DNA of 48,917 nt. It comes from JAGMCF01 sp964398885 (GTDB lineage: Bacteria; Cloacimonadota; Cloacimonadia; JGIOTU-2). Both the position numbers and the translations under genes were made by a program. The DNA lies in assembly GCA_964398885.1 (NCBI GenBank), contig CAYNOU010000010.1, positions 1 through 48,917 on the forward strand, given 5' to 3'. The notes under the pieces are model-generated. The model was not told where the DNA came from. It made no database searches and saw only the letters and a program-made list of their open reading frames with translations. This document shows positions 17,877-25,409 of this stretch, one piece after another. How positions within the stretch are numbered: the first letter of the stretch is position 1; each line of letters opens with the position of its first letter.

Positions 17877-18470
17877 ATGGATGAAACACTTTTAACCTTT
17901 ATTTTAGCAATAGCAGCTTATTTTTTCGGTTCAATATCTTTTAGTTATATCATTACAAAGAAGGTTGCGGGTAAGGATATTCGCAATATTGATATAAAGA
18001 ATGCAGGAGCTTATAATGTCGCACTAAATGTCGGCAAAAAATATGGTATTATCGTTGGGATATTAGATGCCTTGAAAACACTTGTTATTGTTTTGGTTGG
18101 AAGATTAATTGGACTAAGTCCAACAAATACAATCATTGCCGCATCATTTGGCATAATTGGTCATTGCTTCCCAATCTTCCACAATTTTTATGGTGGTAAA
18201 GGTGCTGCAAGTGCAATCGGCATTTTTGCTTACTACATTCCATTTGAATTGCTAATAAGTCTTATACCTGCTGTAATTATTGCACTCATTATTCATAAAT
18301 TAGGAACTACACCAATTTTCATTATCGGATTTTCACCTATTATTTCCATTATCACAAAAAGACCAGCATCTATTATTTTAGCTTTCGCATATGTTGCATT
18401 ACTTACAGGTATATTAAATGCAATAATTATTTTAACAAAAAGAGACCACAAGATAGTCACAGGTTGCTAG
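17877..18470 (+). CDS. PlsY-like glycerol-3-phosphate acyltransferase (divergent)
   Basis: A 197-residue membrane protein with about five to six hydrophobic helices. It has PlsY landmarks: GKDIRN near residue 33, a central GHCFPIFHNFYGGKGAAS motif, and C-terminal helices. PlsY moves the acyl group from acyl-phosphate to sn-glycerol-3-phosphate, making lysophosphatidic acid. The first motif is unusual: the normal GSGNxGATN is replaced by IKNAGAYN, so catalysis is not assured. A strong GGAGG site precedes the ATG. Before the MITE-like insertion it began 15 nt after the FakB-like gene, so it fits an acyl-phosphate operon. It may be a paralogue with changed substrate; a canonical PlsY could exist elsewhere. 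Confidence 0.72.
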   Translation: MDETLLTFILAIAAYFFGSISFSYIITKKVAGKDIRNIDIKNAGAYNVALNVGKKYGIIVGILDALKTLVIVLVGRLIGLSPTNTIIAASFGIIGHCFPIFHNFYGGKGAASAIGIFAYYIPFELLISLIPAVIIALIIHKLGTTPIFIIGFSPIISIITKRPASIILAFAYVALLTGILNAIIILTKRDHKIVTGC

Positions 18471-18505
18471 GCTATCATAATTTATATTTATACCTGGAGA
18501 AAAAA

Positions 18506-18700
18506 ATGCCAAAAACAAAAATGACAATAATTTACTGGAAATCAGACAGATTTTGGCTGGGCAAACTTCTTGAGCATCCTGAAATTATGACACAGGGGGA
18601 AACTCTTGAAGAACTCGAAGAAAATATTAAAGATGCATATTATTTAATGGCTATGAATGATGTGCCGGAACACTACACAGTGAAAGAAATAATCATATGA
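18506..18700 (+). CDS. hicB: HicB-family antitoxin
   Basis: 64 residues from the ATG at 18506, preceded by GGAGA 6 nt upstream. It shows the HicB-type partial RNase H-like fold: an early beta strand around WKSDRFWLG, then EHPEIMTQGETLEELEENIKDAY. HicB neutralises the HicA mRNA interferase. The short form here lacks the C-terminal DNA-binding domain of larger HicBs. It overlaps the hicA start by 4 nt (ATGA). Its partner is frameshifted, so this may be a relic or an orphan antitoxin. Confidence 0.75.
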   Translation: MPKTKMTIIYWKSDRFWLGKLLEHPEIMTQGETLEELEENIKDAYYLMAMNDVPEHYTVKEIII

Positions 18701-18875
18701 AACGGAAAGATCTCTTCCGTCAGCTCATGACGGAGGGATGTATTCTTTTGAGACATGGGAAAAACATGACATTTATTTGAATCCAGACACGGGTCTGAAA
18801 CAACCCGTTCCACGACACAATGAGATTGATGATAGGTTGGTCAAACATATCAGAAAATATTTAGGTTTGAAGTAG
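18697..18875 (+). pseudogene. hicA: HicA-family toxin, frameshifted
   Basis: The ATG at 18697 opens a HicA-like N-terminus (MKRKDLFRQLMTEGCILLRH) that stops after 27 codons at 18780. In the next frame the rest of HicA continues without break: HDIYLNPDTG, KQPVPRHNEID, then VKHIRKYLG to a TAG at 18873. The shift is at the A-run 18760-18764. One extra A would restore a protein of about 59 residues with the catalytic His of the HicA double-stranded RNA-binding-like fold. This is either a true inactivation or a one-base homopolymer sequencing error. Confidence 0.75.
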
Positions 18876-18995
18876 CCAAAAGAGGGAATGTATCGGACTG
18901 GTATTTTACTACATTTTATACTAACTGGTGGTATTGACCGATATATGGAATTCTGTTAGAGAAATCCATCACTATCAAAAATGTTTAAAACTTGA

Positions 18996-19736
18996 ATGAA
19001 AACAGTACATTTGAGATTTTATGAAGAATTAAACGATTTTCTGCCATTAGATAAAAGAAAAATAAGATTTTCTCACTCATTTAAAAATCATCCATCAATC
19101 AAAGATATGGTTGAGTCTTTGGGAATTCCTCATACTCAAGTTGACTTCATTCTTTCTAATAACACCGCTGTTGATTTTAATTATATTGTTCAAAATGGAG
19201 ATGACATTTCTGTATATCCTGTTTTTGAATCATTAAACATACAAAATATATCAAAATTGCGACCAATACCTTTACGACAAATAAAATTTATTGCTGATGT
19301 GCATCTGGGAAAATTGGCTCGGTATTTAAGGATGCTCGGATTTGATACACTTTATCAAAATAGTTATACTTCAAATCAAATCAGAAGTATTTCTAAATCT
19401 GAAAAAAGAATTATATTAAGTAGAAGTAGAGAGCTTCTTAAAATCAAAGACATAACACATGGATATTGTATTTTAAGCACAGATCCAAAAAAGCAATTAA
19501 AACTGATATTAAACAGATTTGACCTTACCAAAAATATAAAACCATTTTCAAGATGTATGATATGCAATACAAACTTGAAATCAGTTAGCAAAGAAAAAAT
19601 TATTGATAGAATTCCAAAAAAAGTTAAAGAATGGCAGAAAGAATTTAAAATATGCCCTAACTGTAATAAGATTTATTGGAAAGGTACTCATTACGAAAGT
19701 ATGATGAAGTTTATTGATAAATTAATACAAAATTAG
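18996..19736 (+). CDS. Mut7-C RNase-domain protein with N-terminal ubiquitin-like domain
   Basis: A 246-residue protein. Residues 1-80 look like the Mut7-C ubiquitin-like (ThiS/MoaD-fold) domain, including VQNGDDISVYPVF. Residues of about 92-240 form the Mut7-C PIN-like RNase domain: FIADVHLGKLARYLRMLGFDTLY supplies the conserved Asp and the signature helix, and two Cys pairs (CMIC at about 188 and CPNC at about 218) form a zinc ribbon before WKGTHYESM. Such proteins are predicted RNases of unknown substrate. The stop codon lies inside the target duplication of a MITE-like element; before that insertion the next gene began 20 nt downstream. Confidence 0.82.
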   Translation: MKTVHLRFYEELNDFLPLDKRKIRFSHSFKNHPSIKDMVESLGIPHTQVDFILSNNTAVDFNYIVQNGDDISVYPVFESLNIQNISKLRPIPLRQIKFIADVHLGKLARYLRMLGFDTLYQNSYTSNQIRSISKSEKRIILSRSRELLKIKDITHGYCILSTDPKKQLKLILNRFDLTKNIKPFSRCMICNTNLKSVSKEKIIDRIPKKVKEWQKEFKICPNCNKIYWKGTHYESMMKFIDKLIQN

Positions 19737-19741
19737 ATTAC

Positions 19742-19916
19742 ATGAGATCTGCAAAATAGAAAAATTTCAAGAATATTGAATCAGAATGTAAGAATTCAAT
19801 TTTTCAACTCAACCCCTAACCCCTTCTCTTTCAAAGAGAAGGGAAATTCGGAGTCATCCCTCTCTTTGAAGAGAGGGACCGAGGGTGAGTTAGAAATATA
19901 ATTTTGCATATCTCAT
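19742..19916. mobile_element. MITE-like element, copy C (core: CTCAACCCC...GGGTGAG-type repeat)
   Basis: The termini ATGAGATCTGCAAAAT (19742-19757) and ATTTTGCATATCTCAT (19901-19916) match with one mismatch as inverted repeats. The target duplication AAAATTAGATTAC (19729-19741 and 19917-19929) is a perfect 13 bp. The core has CCCTTCTCTTT/AAAGAGAAGGG and TCCCTCTCTT/AAGAGAGGGA-type arms. It lies between the Mut7-C and elbB genes. Confidence 0.85.
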
Positions 19917-19944
19917 AAAATTAGATTACAATATAGGAGAGACT

Positions 19945-20616
19945 ATGGCATTATATACTAACAAAAAAGTAGGTGTAGTCCTTGCTGGTTCTGGCTGGCT
20001 GGACGGAAGCGAAATACACGAAGCAACTCTAACTTTACTCTATTTAGATAAAGCGTCTGCAAATATTATTATGATGGCTCCTGATTCAGAGCAAATGAAT
20101 ATTGTTAATCACATCACAAATGAGGAAGTTAAGAACGAAACAAGAAATACAATTGTTGAATCTGCAAGAATAGCTCGAGGACAGGTAAAAGACATCAAAG
20201 ATATTTCACCAAATGAATTAGACGCACTTATCATACCTGGTGGTTTTGGAGTCGCAAAAAATTTGTGTGACTTTTCTGTAAAAGGAGAAAATTTAAGTGT
20301 TAATCCCGATTTAGAAAAAATAATTTTGGAACTGCATAAAAGTAAAAAACCACTTGGTTTTATGTGTATCTCACCTGTAATTGCTGCCAAAGTACTTGGA
20401 AAATTCCACCCGAAAATTACTATTGGTGATGATGAAGGAACAGCGAACATAATTGAAAAACTCGGAGTACAGCATATCAATTGTCCAGTAGATGAAATTG
20501 TCGTTGATGAAGACAATAACATTGTTACTACACCTGCATATATGTTGGGTCCAAGCATTGCTTATATCAGTAGAGGAATTGAGAAGTTAGTTAAAAAAGT
20601 GCTGGAGTTGTCTTGA
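19945..20616 (+). CDS. elbB: ElbB-like DJ-1/PfpI-superfamily protein
   Basis: A 223-residue protein matching ElbB (isoprenoid biosynthesis glyoxalase). Features are the N-terminal VGVVLAGSGWLDGSEIHEA, PGGFGVAKNLCDF, and the nucleophile-elbow segment GFMCISP with the expected Cys. Length and layout are normal for ElbB, about 217 residues in E. coli. ElbB has weak glyoxalase activity; the name reflects an early link to isoprenoid synthesis, and the true role is unclear. The start follows AGGAGAG. It was probably cotranscribed with the Mut7-C gene before the MITE-like insertion. Confidence 0.85.
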   Translation: MALYTNKKVGVVLAGSGWLDGSEIHEATLTLLYLDKASANIIMMAPDSEQMNIVNHITNEEVKNETRNTIVESARIARGQVKDIKDISPNELDALIIPGGFGVAKNLCDFSVKGENLSVNPDLEKIILELHKSKKPLGFMCISPVIAAKVLGKFHPKITIGDDEGTANIIEKLGVQHINCPVDEIVVDEDNNIVTTPAYMLGPSIAYISRGIEKLVKKVLELS

Positions 20617-21344
20617 TGCAAGGCATACCCCCAGAATTTTCATAAGAGATTCTGTAATGTGCTTTTATTGAAGTGAGAAATGGTAAATTGGTAGGTAGAA
20701 AAAATAAAAAATAAAAATACTTACGAGGATATAAATATCCACGCTTATACAAAAAAAGATGACTAAAGTCATCTGTCAGCTCCCCGATGTATCGGGGATA
20801 AATCGGGTCTGGGCGGACATCCGTAAGGTCTCTTTGGCTGAAGAACATTATTGTCTCACCTATCGGGTGATATCTAATCATATCCCAGGTTTGTTATCCA
20901 TTCTTCTTTTCAAAATATTTATACTTCTTATGGAATTTTCCGGAAAAAATAATAAAATATTTGACATTTTTTTTTGCAAAAAGGATATTAAATAGAATAA
21001 TTATTTAAGGATGAGAAGTAAAAATTATAAAAACAGAAATTTATCCGCCAGCTCCGAGACCCCTAGTACTCGGGGATCAAATCGGGACTGACGGATTTAA
21101 TCCTACGGGATTTATACTCATGTAACAAATAAAGGTATGGATAATATTAGAAGTGTATTGGATTTCTTGTTCGTAGAAAAAGATGACTAAAGGTAGCGCC
21201 ATAACTCCCATATTGAGGTTATAACGCAACAAATCTATGTAACTAAAGGTTAGTTATGTACAATAAAGTACCTGGCGTGTGCACGTACGTTAGGGACAAT
21301 AAGATTAAATAACTACATGTAGTGTATTTAAAAGTAGACAGAAA
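20617..21344. other. Long spacer with palindromes; left edge of the integron array
   Basis: No convincing gene. It contains GATGACT/AGTCATC (20758-20773), the palindrome TCCCCGAT-GT-ATCGGGGA (20781-20798), GC-rich GGGCGGACATCC sequence, and a second GATGACTAAAG at about 21182. A dense set of small hairpins follows at 21200-21295 (TAACTA/TAGTTA, GTAC/GTAC, CGTACG), leading into an attC-like half site. No integron integrase gene is present. Confidence 0.6.
21274..21295 (+). other. attC-like right half site (array start)
   Basis: GGCGTGTGCAC then the core GTTAGGG (21289-21295). The arm is like that of the attC at 26316-26341 (GGCGTGTCGCAC). The core is the near-complement (6 of 7) of ACCTAAC at 21962, the left box of the next site, as expected if a cassette starts here. 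The left half of this site is unclear. Confidence 0.5.
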
Positions 21345-21938
21345 ATGAAAAAAAAGATAATTAGAATTGTTATTTATATACTCTTAGCAATTTACCTTAT
21401 TCCATTGATTTACTTTTTGCTTTACTTTAATTGGGACTATGCTAGAAAGAATGGTTTTGTCAGTTGGTTATGTTTTGGAGAAGTAGTTGTTACCGCGAAA
21501 TCAATAATATGGCCATATTATGTTTTTTTAAACAAAGAATCTGATGAGATAGTAATTATTAATCAAAATGATTTAGATAGTATTAGTCATTTCAAAAATT
21601 CGCGAATTAATTCAGATTCTGCATTGCTACTTATAAGAACATCGAGTATCATAGGAGATTCTCTTGAATTCCAAAATATCACACCTTCCGATAAAAAGCA
21701 AATTATCAATTTACTTAACACTGCGATAAAAGAAGCAAAATTAGTGAATAATGATTTGCTTGATAAGATTCACCCAGAATTACCTGAAAAATATACAAAA
21801 CACTATATTATTGGTCTCGAAATGATAAAAGCAGGAATAAATAATAATGAGCGAAATAAATTTCTCCTTGGTTATAATTATTTTGGTCGCTATATACTTT
21901 GGTTTCAAGCGAATGAAGAAGATTTTTTGAAGAATTAA
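21345..21938 (+). CDS. Cassette 1: membrane-anchored protein of unknown function
   Basis: 197 residues. A single N-terminal hydrophobic helix (about 6-28) is followed by a soluble domain with no family I recognise. The helix is preceded by Lys/Arg residues, which suggests the rest lies outside the cytoplasm or the helix is an uncleaved signal anchor. It is the only gene of its cassette, starting about 50 nt after the core GTTAGGG and ending 23 nt before the attC-like site at 21962. Function unknown; orphan genes are common in integron cassettes. Confidence 0.6.
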   Translation: MKKKIIRIVIYILLAIYLIPLIYFLLYFNWDYARKNGFVSWLCFGEVVVTAKSIIWPYYVFLNKESDEIVIINQNDLDSISHFKNSRINSDSALLLIRTSSIIGDSLEFQNITPSDKKQIINLLNTAIKEAKLVNNDLLDKIHPELPEKYTKHYIIGLEMIKAGINNNERNKFLLGYNYFGRYILWFQANEEDFLKN

Positions 21939-21961
21939 AAAATTAATTGGGTTAATGTTTC

Positions 21962-22083
21962 ACCTAACAAAAGCATCCACGCCAGACTTCATTTTAAAGT
22001 TTTGTGGTTTGTTTTGGTTTTAGTTAGTATTAAAAAGTTTGGTTATTTGTGACGGATGGCGTGGCATACTTCAAACGTTATCT
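21962..22083 (+). other. attC-like recombination site 1
   Basis: The left box ACCTAAC (21962-21968) fits RYYYAAC. Arms CCACGCCA (21977-21984) and TGGCGTGG (22057-22064) pair perfectly, followed by an extra C and AT, as in attC sites with extrahelical bases. The right core is GTTATCT (22077-22083). The central loop is T-rich. Confidence 0.75.
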
Positions 22084-22137
22084 GCCATTATTTAAAGATA
22101 TGAAGGTATAAATAATAAATTTGTGAAAGGATTTAAT

Positions 22138-22881
22138 ATGGAGCAATTTAACGAGAAAAAATATTGGACTTGGAAAAAAATACTAGTAGTCTTGGGAATT
22201 ATATTAATATTGGCTATGGTGAGGGTATTCACAGGTGATTATTTTGGAAATAGACAATCTAAGAATTTGCCAAAACTGATTGCAGAAAACGAAGTTCGTG
22301 AAGCATTTTCATCCATGGAAGAAAACGATATAAATCTGATGAGAGAACTGACGCAAAAAGCCATAAATTTGTTGCCTGAAAATGAAAAACAGCAACTTAT
22401 AACTCTGCAAAACCGTTTTAATAAAGATGGATATACTGCTCTAACGGAGGACGAGATTAGTACAATGCAGGAGTTGAATAAGAAGGCTCTTAGTTTATTG
22501 CCTGCAGAAGATAAGGAAAAATTAAATGAAATATTTGAGAAAACTGTTAATGCAGTGCTTGAAGATACATTAAAAGCACTAGTGAATAATTTAGGCCATT
22601 CTGATGAAGCAGTGCGTTGGCAAGCGATAGTAGAATTAGAGAAATTAGGCCCTAAAGCAAAAGGCGCTGTACACGATATTATACCCTATTTAGAACGTAA
22701 GGATTGGAGAATTCGATATTATGTTGCAGAGATATTGGGAACGATTGGACCAAGTGCTAAACCTGCAATTCCGGCCCTACAGAAGGCATTAAATGACCCT
22801 GACGAAAAAGTCCGTTTGAGAGCTTCTTGGGCACTTGATGAGATATCTAGAGATAATCAAAGAAGTAATAACGGCAGATAA
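22138..22881 (+). CDS. Cassette 2: membrane-anchored HEAT-repeat protein
   Basis: 247 residues from the ATG at 22138, preceded by AAGGA; a GTG 15 nt upstream is less likely. An N-terminal transmembrane helix (about 13-32) leads to a helical region with many Glu and Lys residues. Two to three HEAT/PBS-lyase-type repeats fill the C-terminal third: DEAVRWQAIVELEKLGPKAK, then DWRIRYYVAEILGTIGPSAK and DEKVRLRASWALDEIS. These normally mediate protein contacts. The stop codon TAA is part of the attC left box at 22876, as is frequent in compact cassettes. Specific function unknown. Confidence 0.75.
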   Translation: MEQFNEKKYWTWKKILVVLGIILILAMVRVFTGDYFGNRQSKNLPKLIAENEVREAFSSMEENDINLMRELTQKAINLLPENEKQQLITLQNRFNKDGYTALTEDEISTMQELNKKALSLLPAEDKEKLNEIFEKTVNAVLEDTLKALVNNLGHSDEAVRWQAIVELEKLGPKAKGAVHDIIPYLERKDWRIRYYVAEILGTIGPSAKPAIPALQKALNDPDEKVRLRASWALDEISRDNQRSNNGR

Positions 22882-22947
22882 CACGGTGCATATGTAAAAT
22901 GAAAAATGCCCCTTTGGGGCACTCCATATGCCTTGGAAACGTTAGCG
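22876..22947 (+). other. attC-like recombination site 2
   Basis: A short 72-nt site. Left box AGATAAC (22876-22882), arms GCATATG/CATATGC, a central GCCCC-TTT-GGGGC hairpin, and right core GTTAGCG (22941-22947). The left box is the exact complement of the core that opens this cassette at 22077. Confidence 0.78.
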
Positions 22948-23010
22948 GAAATTCAGTTAAATTAAAAAGAGTTTTATTTGATTTTAATAAAATAAGTAGG
23001 AGAGATTAAT

Positions 23011-23613
23011 ATGAGAAAATTATTATTTTGTATTTTCATCAGTATCACTTTTATTAACTTGATAAATGCTGAAGACACAACAGATTCTTTTTTTTCTTAT
23101 AATAACACACCATTATCATCAGAAGATATTTACTCAGCCTTCGAAGTTCTTGGTCTTAATCTTTACAGACTGACTTTTAAAATTGCTGATAATTATCAAG
23201 TTAATATTTATTTACAACATTTCTTAAATGGTCATTGTATAAATAATTATGAATATAACCCACTCATATTACAGCCATCAAAAAGTTTTTTAAATATCAT
23301 TCAACACGATACTGGAGATTTCATAGCTTTTACATTAAAAAATCAAACTCTATATGGAAGTTCTCAAACATATAATATTAATAAAGAAAACACAGGATAT
23401 TCGAGCTTAGAATATAATTATAATTGCAAACTTCAATTGAATAAGAAAATACCTATTTATTTGTGGAGAGCTAATCCAATATATAATGAAGAAAAAGATT
23501 CACCAGGATTTGATAGCGAGAAAAATCTAGATATTAAAAATGTTATATCTAATAATAAACTTGTTGTGATAATTTTTGCCGAACTTGTTGAAAGCTATAT
23601 TAAAATTAAATAA
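23011..23613 (+). CDS. Cassette 3: secreted protein of unknown function
   Basis: 200 residues with a clear signal peptide (about 1-20, ending Asn-Ala). The mature part is rich in Asn, Tyr and Ser with beta-strand-like alternation; I do not recognise a family. GGAGAG lies 8 nt before the ATG. The next gene begins 8 nt after its stop, so the two genes of this cassette are probably cotranscribed. Confidence 0.65.
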   Translation: MRKLLFCIFISITFINLINAEDTTDSFFSYNNTPLSSEDIYSAFEVLGLNLYRLTFKIADNYQVNIYLQHFLNGHCINNYEYNPLILQPSKSFLNIIQHDTGDFIAFTLKNQTLYGSSQTYNINKENTGYSSLEYNYNCKLQLNKKIPIYLWRANPIYNEEKDSPGFDSEKNLDIKNVISNNKLVVIIFAELVESYIKIK

Positions 23614-23621
23614 AAATTAAA

Positions 23622-24401
23622 ATGAAATTTGAACAATTTGTAGATTTAGAAGATGCTATTTTCCATTACACTAAGAAGAAAGTGTTCTTTGAAAAAATAT
23701 TACAAAATTTAAAATTAAGGTTATCCCCTTTAGAAAAAATGAATGATCCGATGGAATACAAAGGACCTATTTTTACTTATCATATGTTTGGATATTCTAA
23801 AACAGACAAAAAACTCAAAAATAAAGCTAAAACTCTTCTTAATAATCTAAAACAGAAAGAAAGTAAAATTGCTTGTTTTTGTTCCAATAATGACAGTCAA
23901 ACCAAAGGCTATCTTCGTTCAAGAATGTGGTCACAATATGGTGAAAACCACGAGGGAATATGTTTAGTAATTTCAAAGCAAGCTCTTAATAATTTAATAG
24001 ATAAAACCTATAAATTTGAGGCTGTTAGATATATTGAGAAACCCTTTCCACTGTTAGATTTTGATATTAACTATAACGAACTAAAACAGACTCCTTTAGA
24101 TACGTTTTGTGACAAATTTTTTGAAAAAAAGTATAAAAAACTTTTTTTTACAAAAATTATTGATTATCGTGATGAAGCTGAATTTAGATTATTAAAGAGA
24201 GTAAAAGATGAGAATATAATTTTCGATTATATTAATATAGAAAAGTGTTTGAAAGGAATAATTGTGGGTGACAGATTTCATTCTGTTTACAATATTATTT
24301 TAAAAAAATTAGAGAAAGAAAACAGTCTGGACATCAGAAAATGTAAATTTAACGAGGTTTCAGGTCTTTTAAGTTTAGCAAAACTCGATGATTCAGGATA
24401 A
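23622..24401 (+). CDS. Cassette 3: DUF2971-family protein
   Basis: 259 residues with the features of DUF2971: an N-terminal HYT-type segment (FHYTKKKVFFEKIL), a LRLSPLEKMNDPMEYKG motif, then IACFCSNND and MWSQYGENHEGICLVI, and a basic C-terminal half. DUF2971 proteins are common in defence islands and mobile DNA, but their activity is not established. It is the second gene of a two-gene cassette. Confidence 0.82.
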   Translation: MKFEQFVDLEDAIFHYTKKKVFFEKILQNLKLRLSPLEKMNDPMEYKGPIFTYHMFGYSKTDKKLKNKAKTLLNNLKQKESKIACFCSNNDSQTKGYLRSRMWSQYGENHEGICLVISKQALNNLIDKTYKFEAVRYIEKPFPLLDFDINYNELKQTPLDTFCDKFFEKKYKKLFFTKIIDYRDEAEFRLLKRVKDENIIFDYINIEKCLKGIIVGDRFHSVYNIILKKLEKENSLDIRKCKFNEVSGLLSLAKLDDSG

Positions 24402-24422
24402 TTGTTGAATATTTTGAACTTC

Positions 24423-24544
24423 CGCTAACAACGTATCGGCGGTTAGGGTTAGTGGTTTGCTTTTGTTTGAATCGTCCGATTCAAACTTTGGTCGGTTCGT
24501 CTTGGGCGGAATCTACCGATTCCACGGCACTCACAGCGTTATCG
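24423..24544 (+). other. attC-like recombination site 3
   Basis: Left box CGCTAAC (24423-24429), part of TTCCGCTAAC, which is a perfect 10-nt complement of the opening core GTTAGCGGAA at 22941. A central hairpin TTTGAATCG/CGATTCAAA and right core GTTATCG (24538-24544) follow. The outer arms are weaker than in sites 1 and 4. Confidence 0.72.
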
Positions 24545-24570
24545 TAAATTTTGATTAGGGAAGTAAAAAT

Positions 24571-25407
24571 ATGAATAAAACAGAACTTGGTTCAAGAACT
24601 GCAAAAGGTGGATTTGCAAACGAAAAAGCTATTTGTAAAAAGTTTAACGATTGGAAAAAGGATGAAGAAGCACAAGAATGGCTTAAAATTATGGGGTATA
24701 ATATTAAAAAACTAAATTCTGTAAAAGCAATTCAAGTTCCCACCAGGATAAAGAAAAGCGATTTATGTAAGTTTGGTGTTAATGAAGAAGAGTATGAGCA
24801 ATTTGTAAAATTCAAAAAAGCCGATGCCCAGATAAGTATTATTATAAAGATTGGAAATATACTTAAAATTGAGAATTTATCCTTAAAGAAAGCAAATAAA
24901 AATGCCGATTATAATCAAATTGATAAAAGATCTATTGCAAACTATCAAGAAATGTGGAAATTTGATGATGATATTTCATTTTGGCTTAAACTTTTTACAG
25001 GAGAACTAAACCCAAAAAAATATGCAAAAAAGACAGGTATTAAAAAATTCAGAGATAAAAGACGCTTGTTCTTAAACGAAATGCCAGAAATAATCCAAAA
25101 TAAAGTTATCAGATTCTTTGAGAGAAACAGAATTGCAATAATAAGCGATATAATCCGGGGAAGAGATGGATTATCTGTTGATTGGATGTTAGTTACAAGA
25201 CTTAACAGAGAAAACAACACAACAACTTGGACACTTAATGATATTAACACTGTAATGAATTTTTTTGGAAAAGGTGAAGTTTGCATTTCACCACGAGGAA
25301 GTTTACACATTGGAAAAATTACTATGCAAAGAAAAGGTGGAACTCCAGACCCTACAAAATTACAATTTAAGATAAAACCTTGTCAGTTGTTCAATTTGGA
25401 GAAATAA
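24571..25407 (+). CDS. Cassette 4: HinP1I-like type II restriction endonuclease
   Basis: 278 residues. The layout closely follows R.HinP1I as I recall it: an ELGSRTAKGGFANEKAI N-terminus, then NQIDKR, NYQEMWKFDDD, FTGEL, and near the end ISPRGSLHIGKITMQRKGG and LQFKI. HinP1I cuts GCGC, so a GCGC-like target is plausible. The catalytic region has the Asp (in KKADAQIS) and Lys (in LSLKK) at the right spacing. The Gln of the HinP1I QxK motif appears to be Ser here, which could lower or alter activity. There is a roughly 30-residue insertion before the Asp. It pairs with the methyltransferase that begins 2 nt after its stop. Confidence 0.82.
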   Translation: MNKTELGSRTAKGGFANEKAICKKFNDWKKDEEAQEWLKIMGYNIKKLNSVKAIQVPTRIKKSDLCKFGVNEEEYEQFVKFKKADAQISIIIKIGNILKIENLSLKKANKNADYNQIDKRSIANYQEMWKFDDDISFWLKLFTGELNPKKYAKKTGIKKFRDKRRLFLNEMPEIIQNKVIRFFERNRIAIISDIIRGRDGLSVDWMLVTRLNRENNTTTWTLNDINTVMNFFGKGEVCISPRGSLHIGKITMQRKGGTPDPTKLQFKIKPCQLFNLEK

Positions 25408-25409
25408 AA

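Noticed and set aside
20617..21344. Possible integron integrase or attI site at the left of the cassette array
   Set aside because: No open frame of suitable length or tyrosine-recombinase motif exists on either strand; the small hairpins are not enough to call attI.
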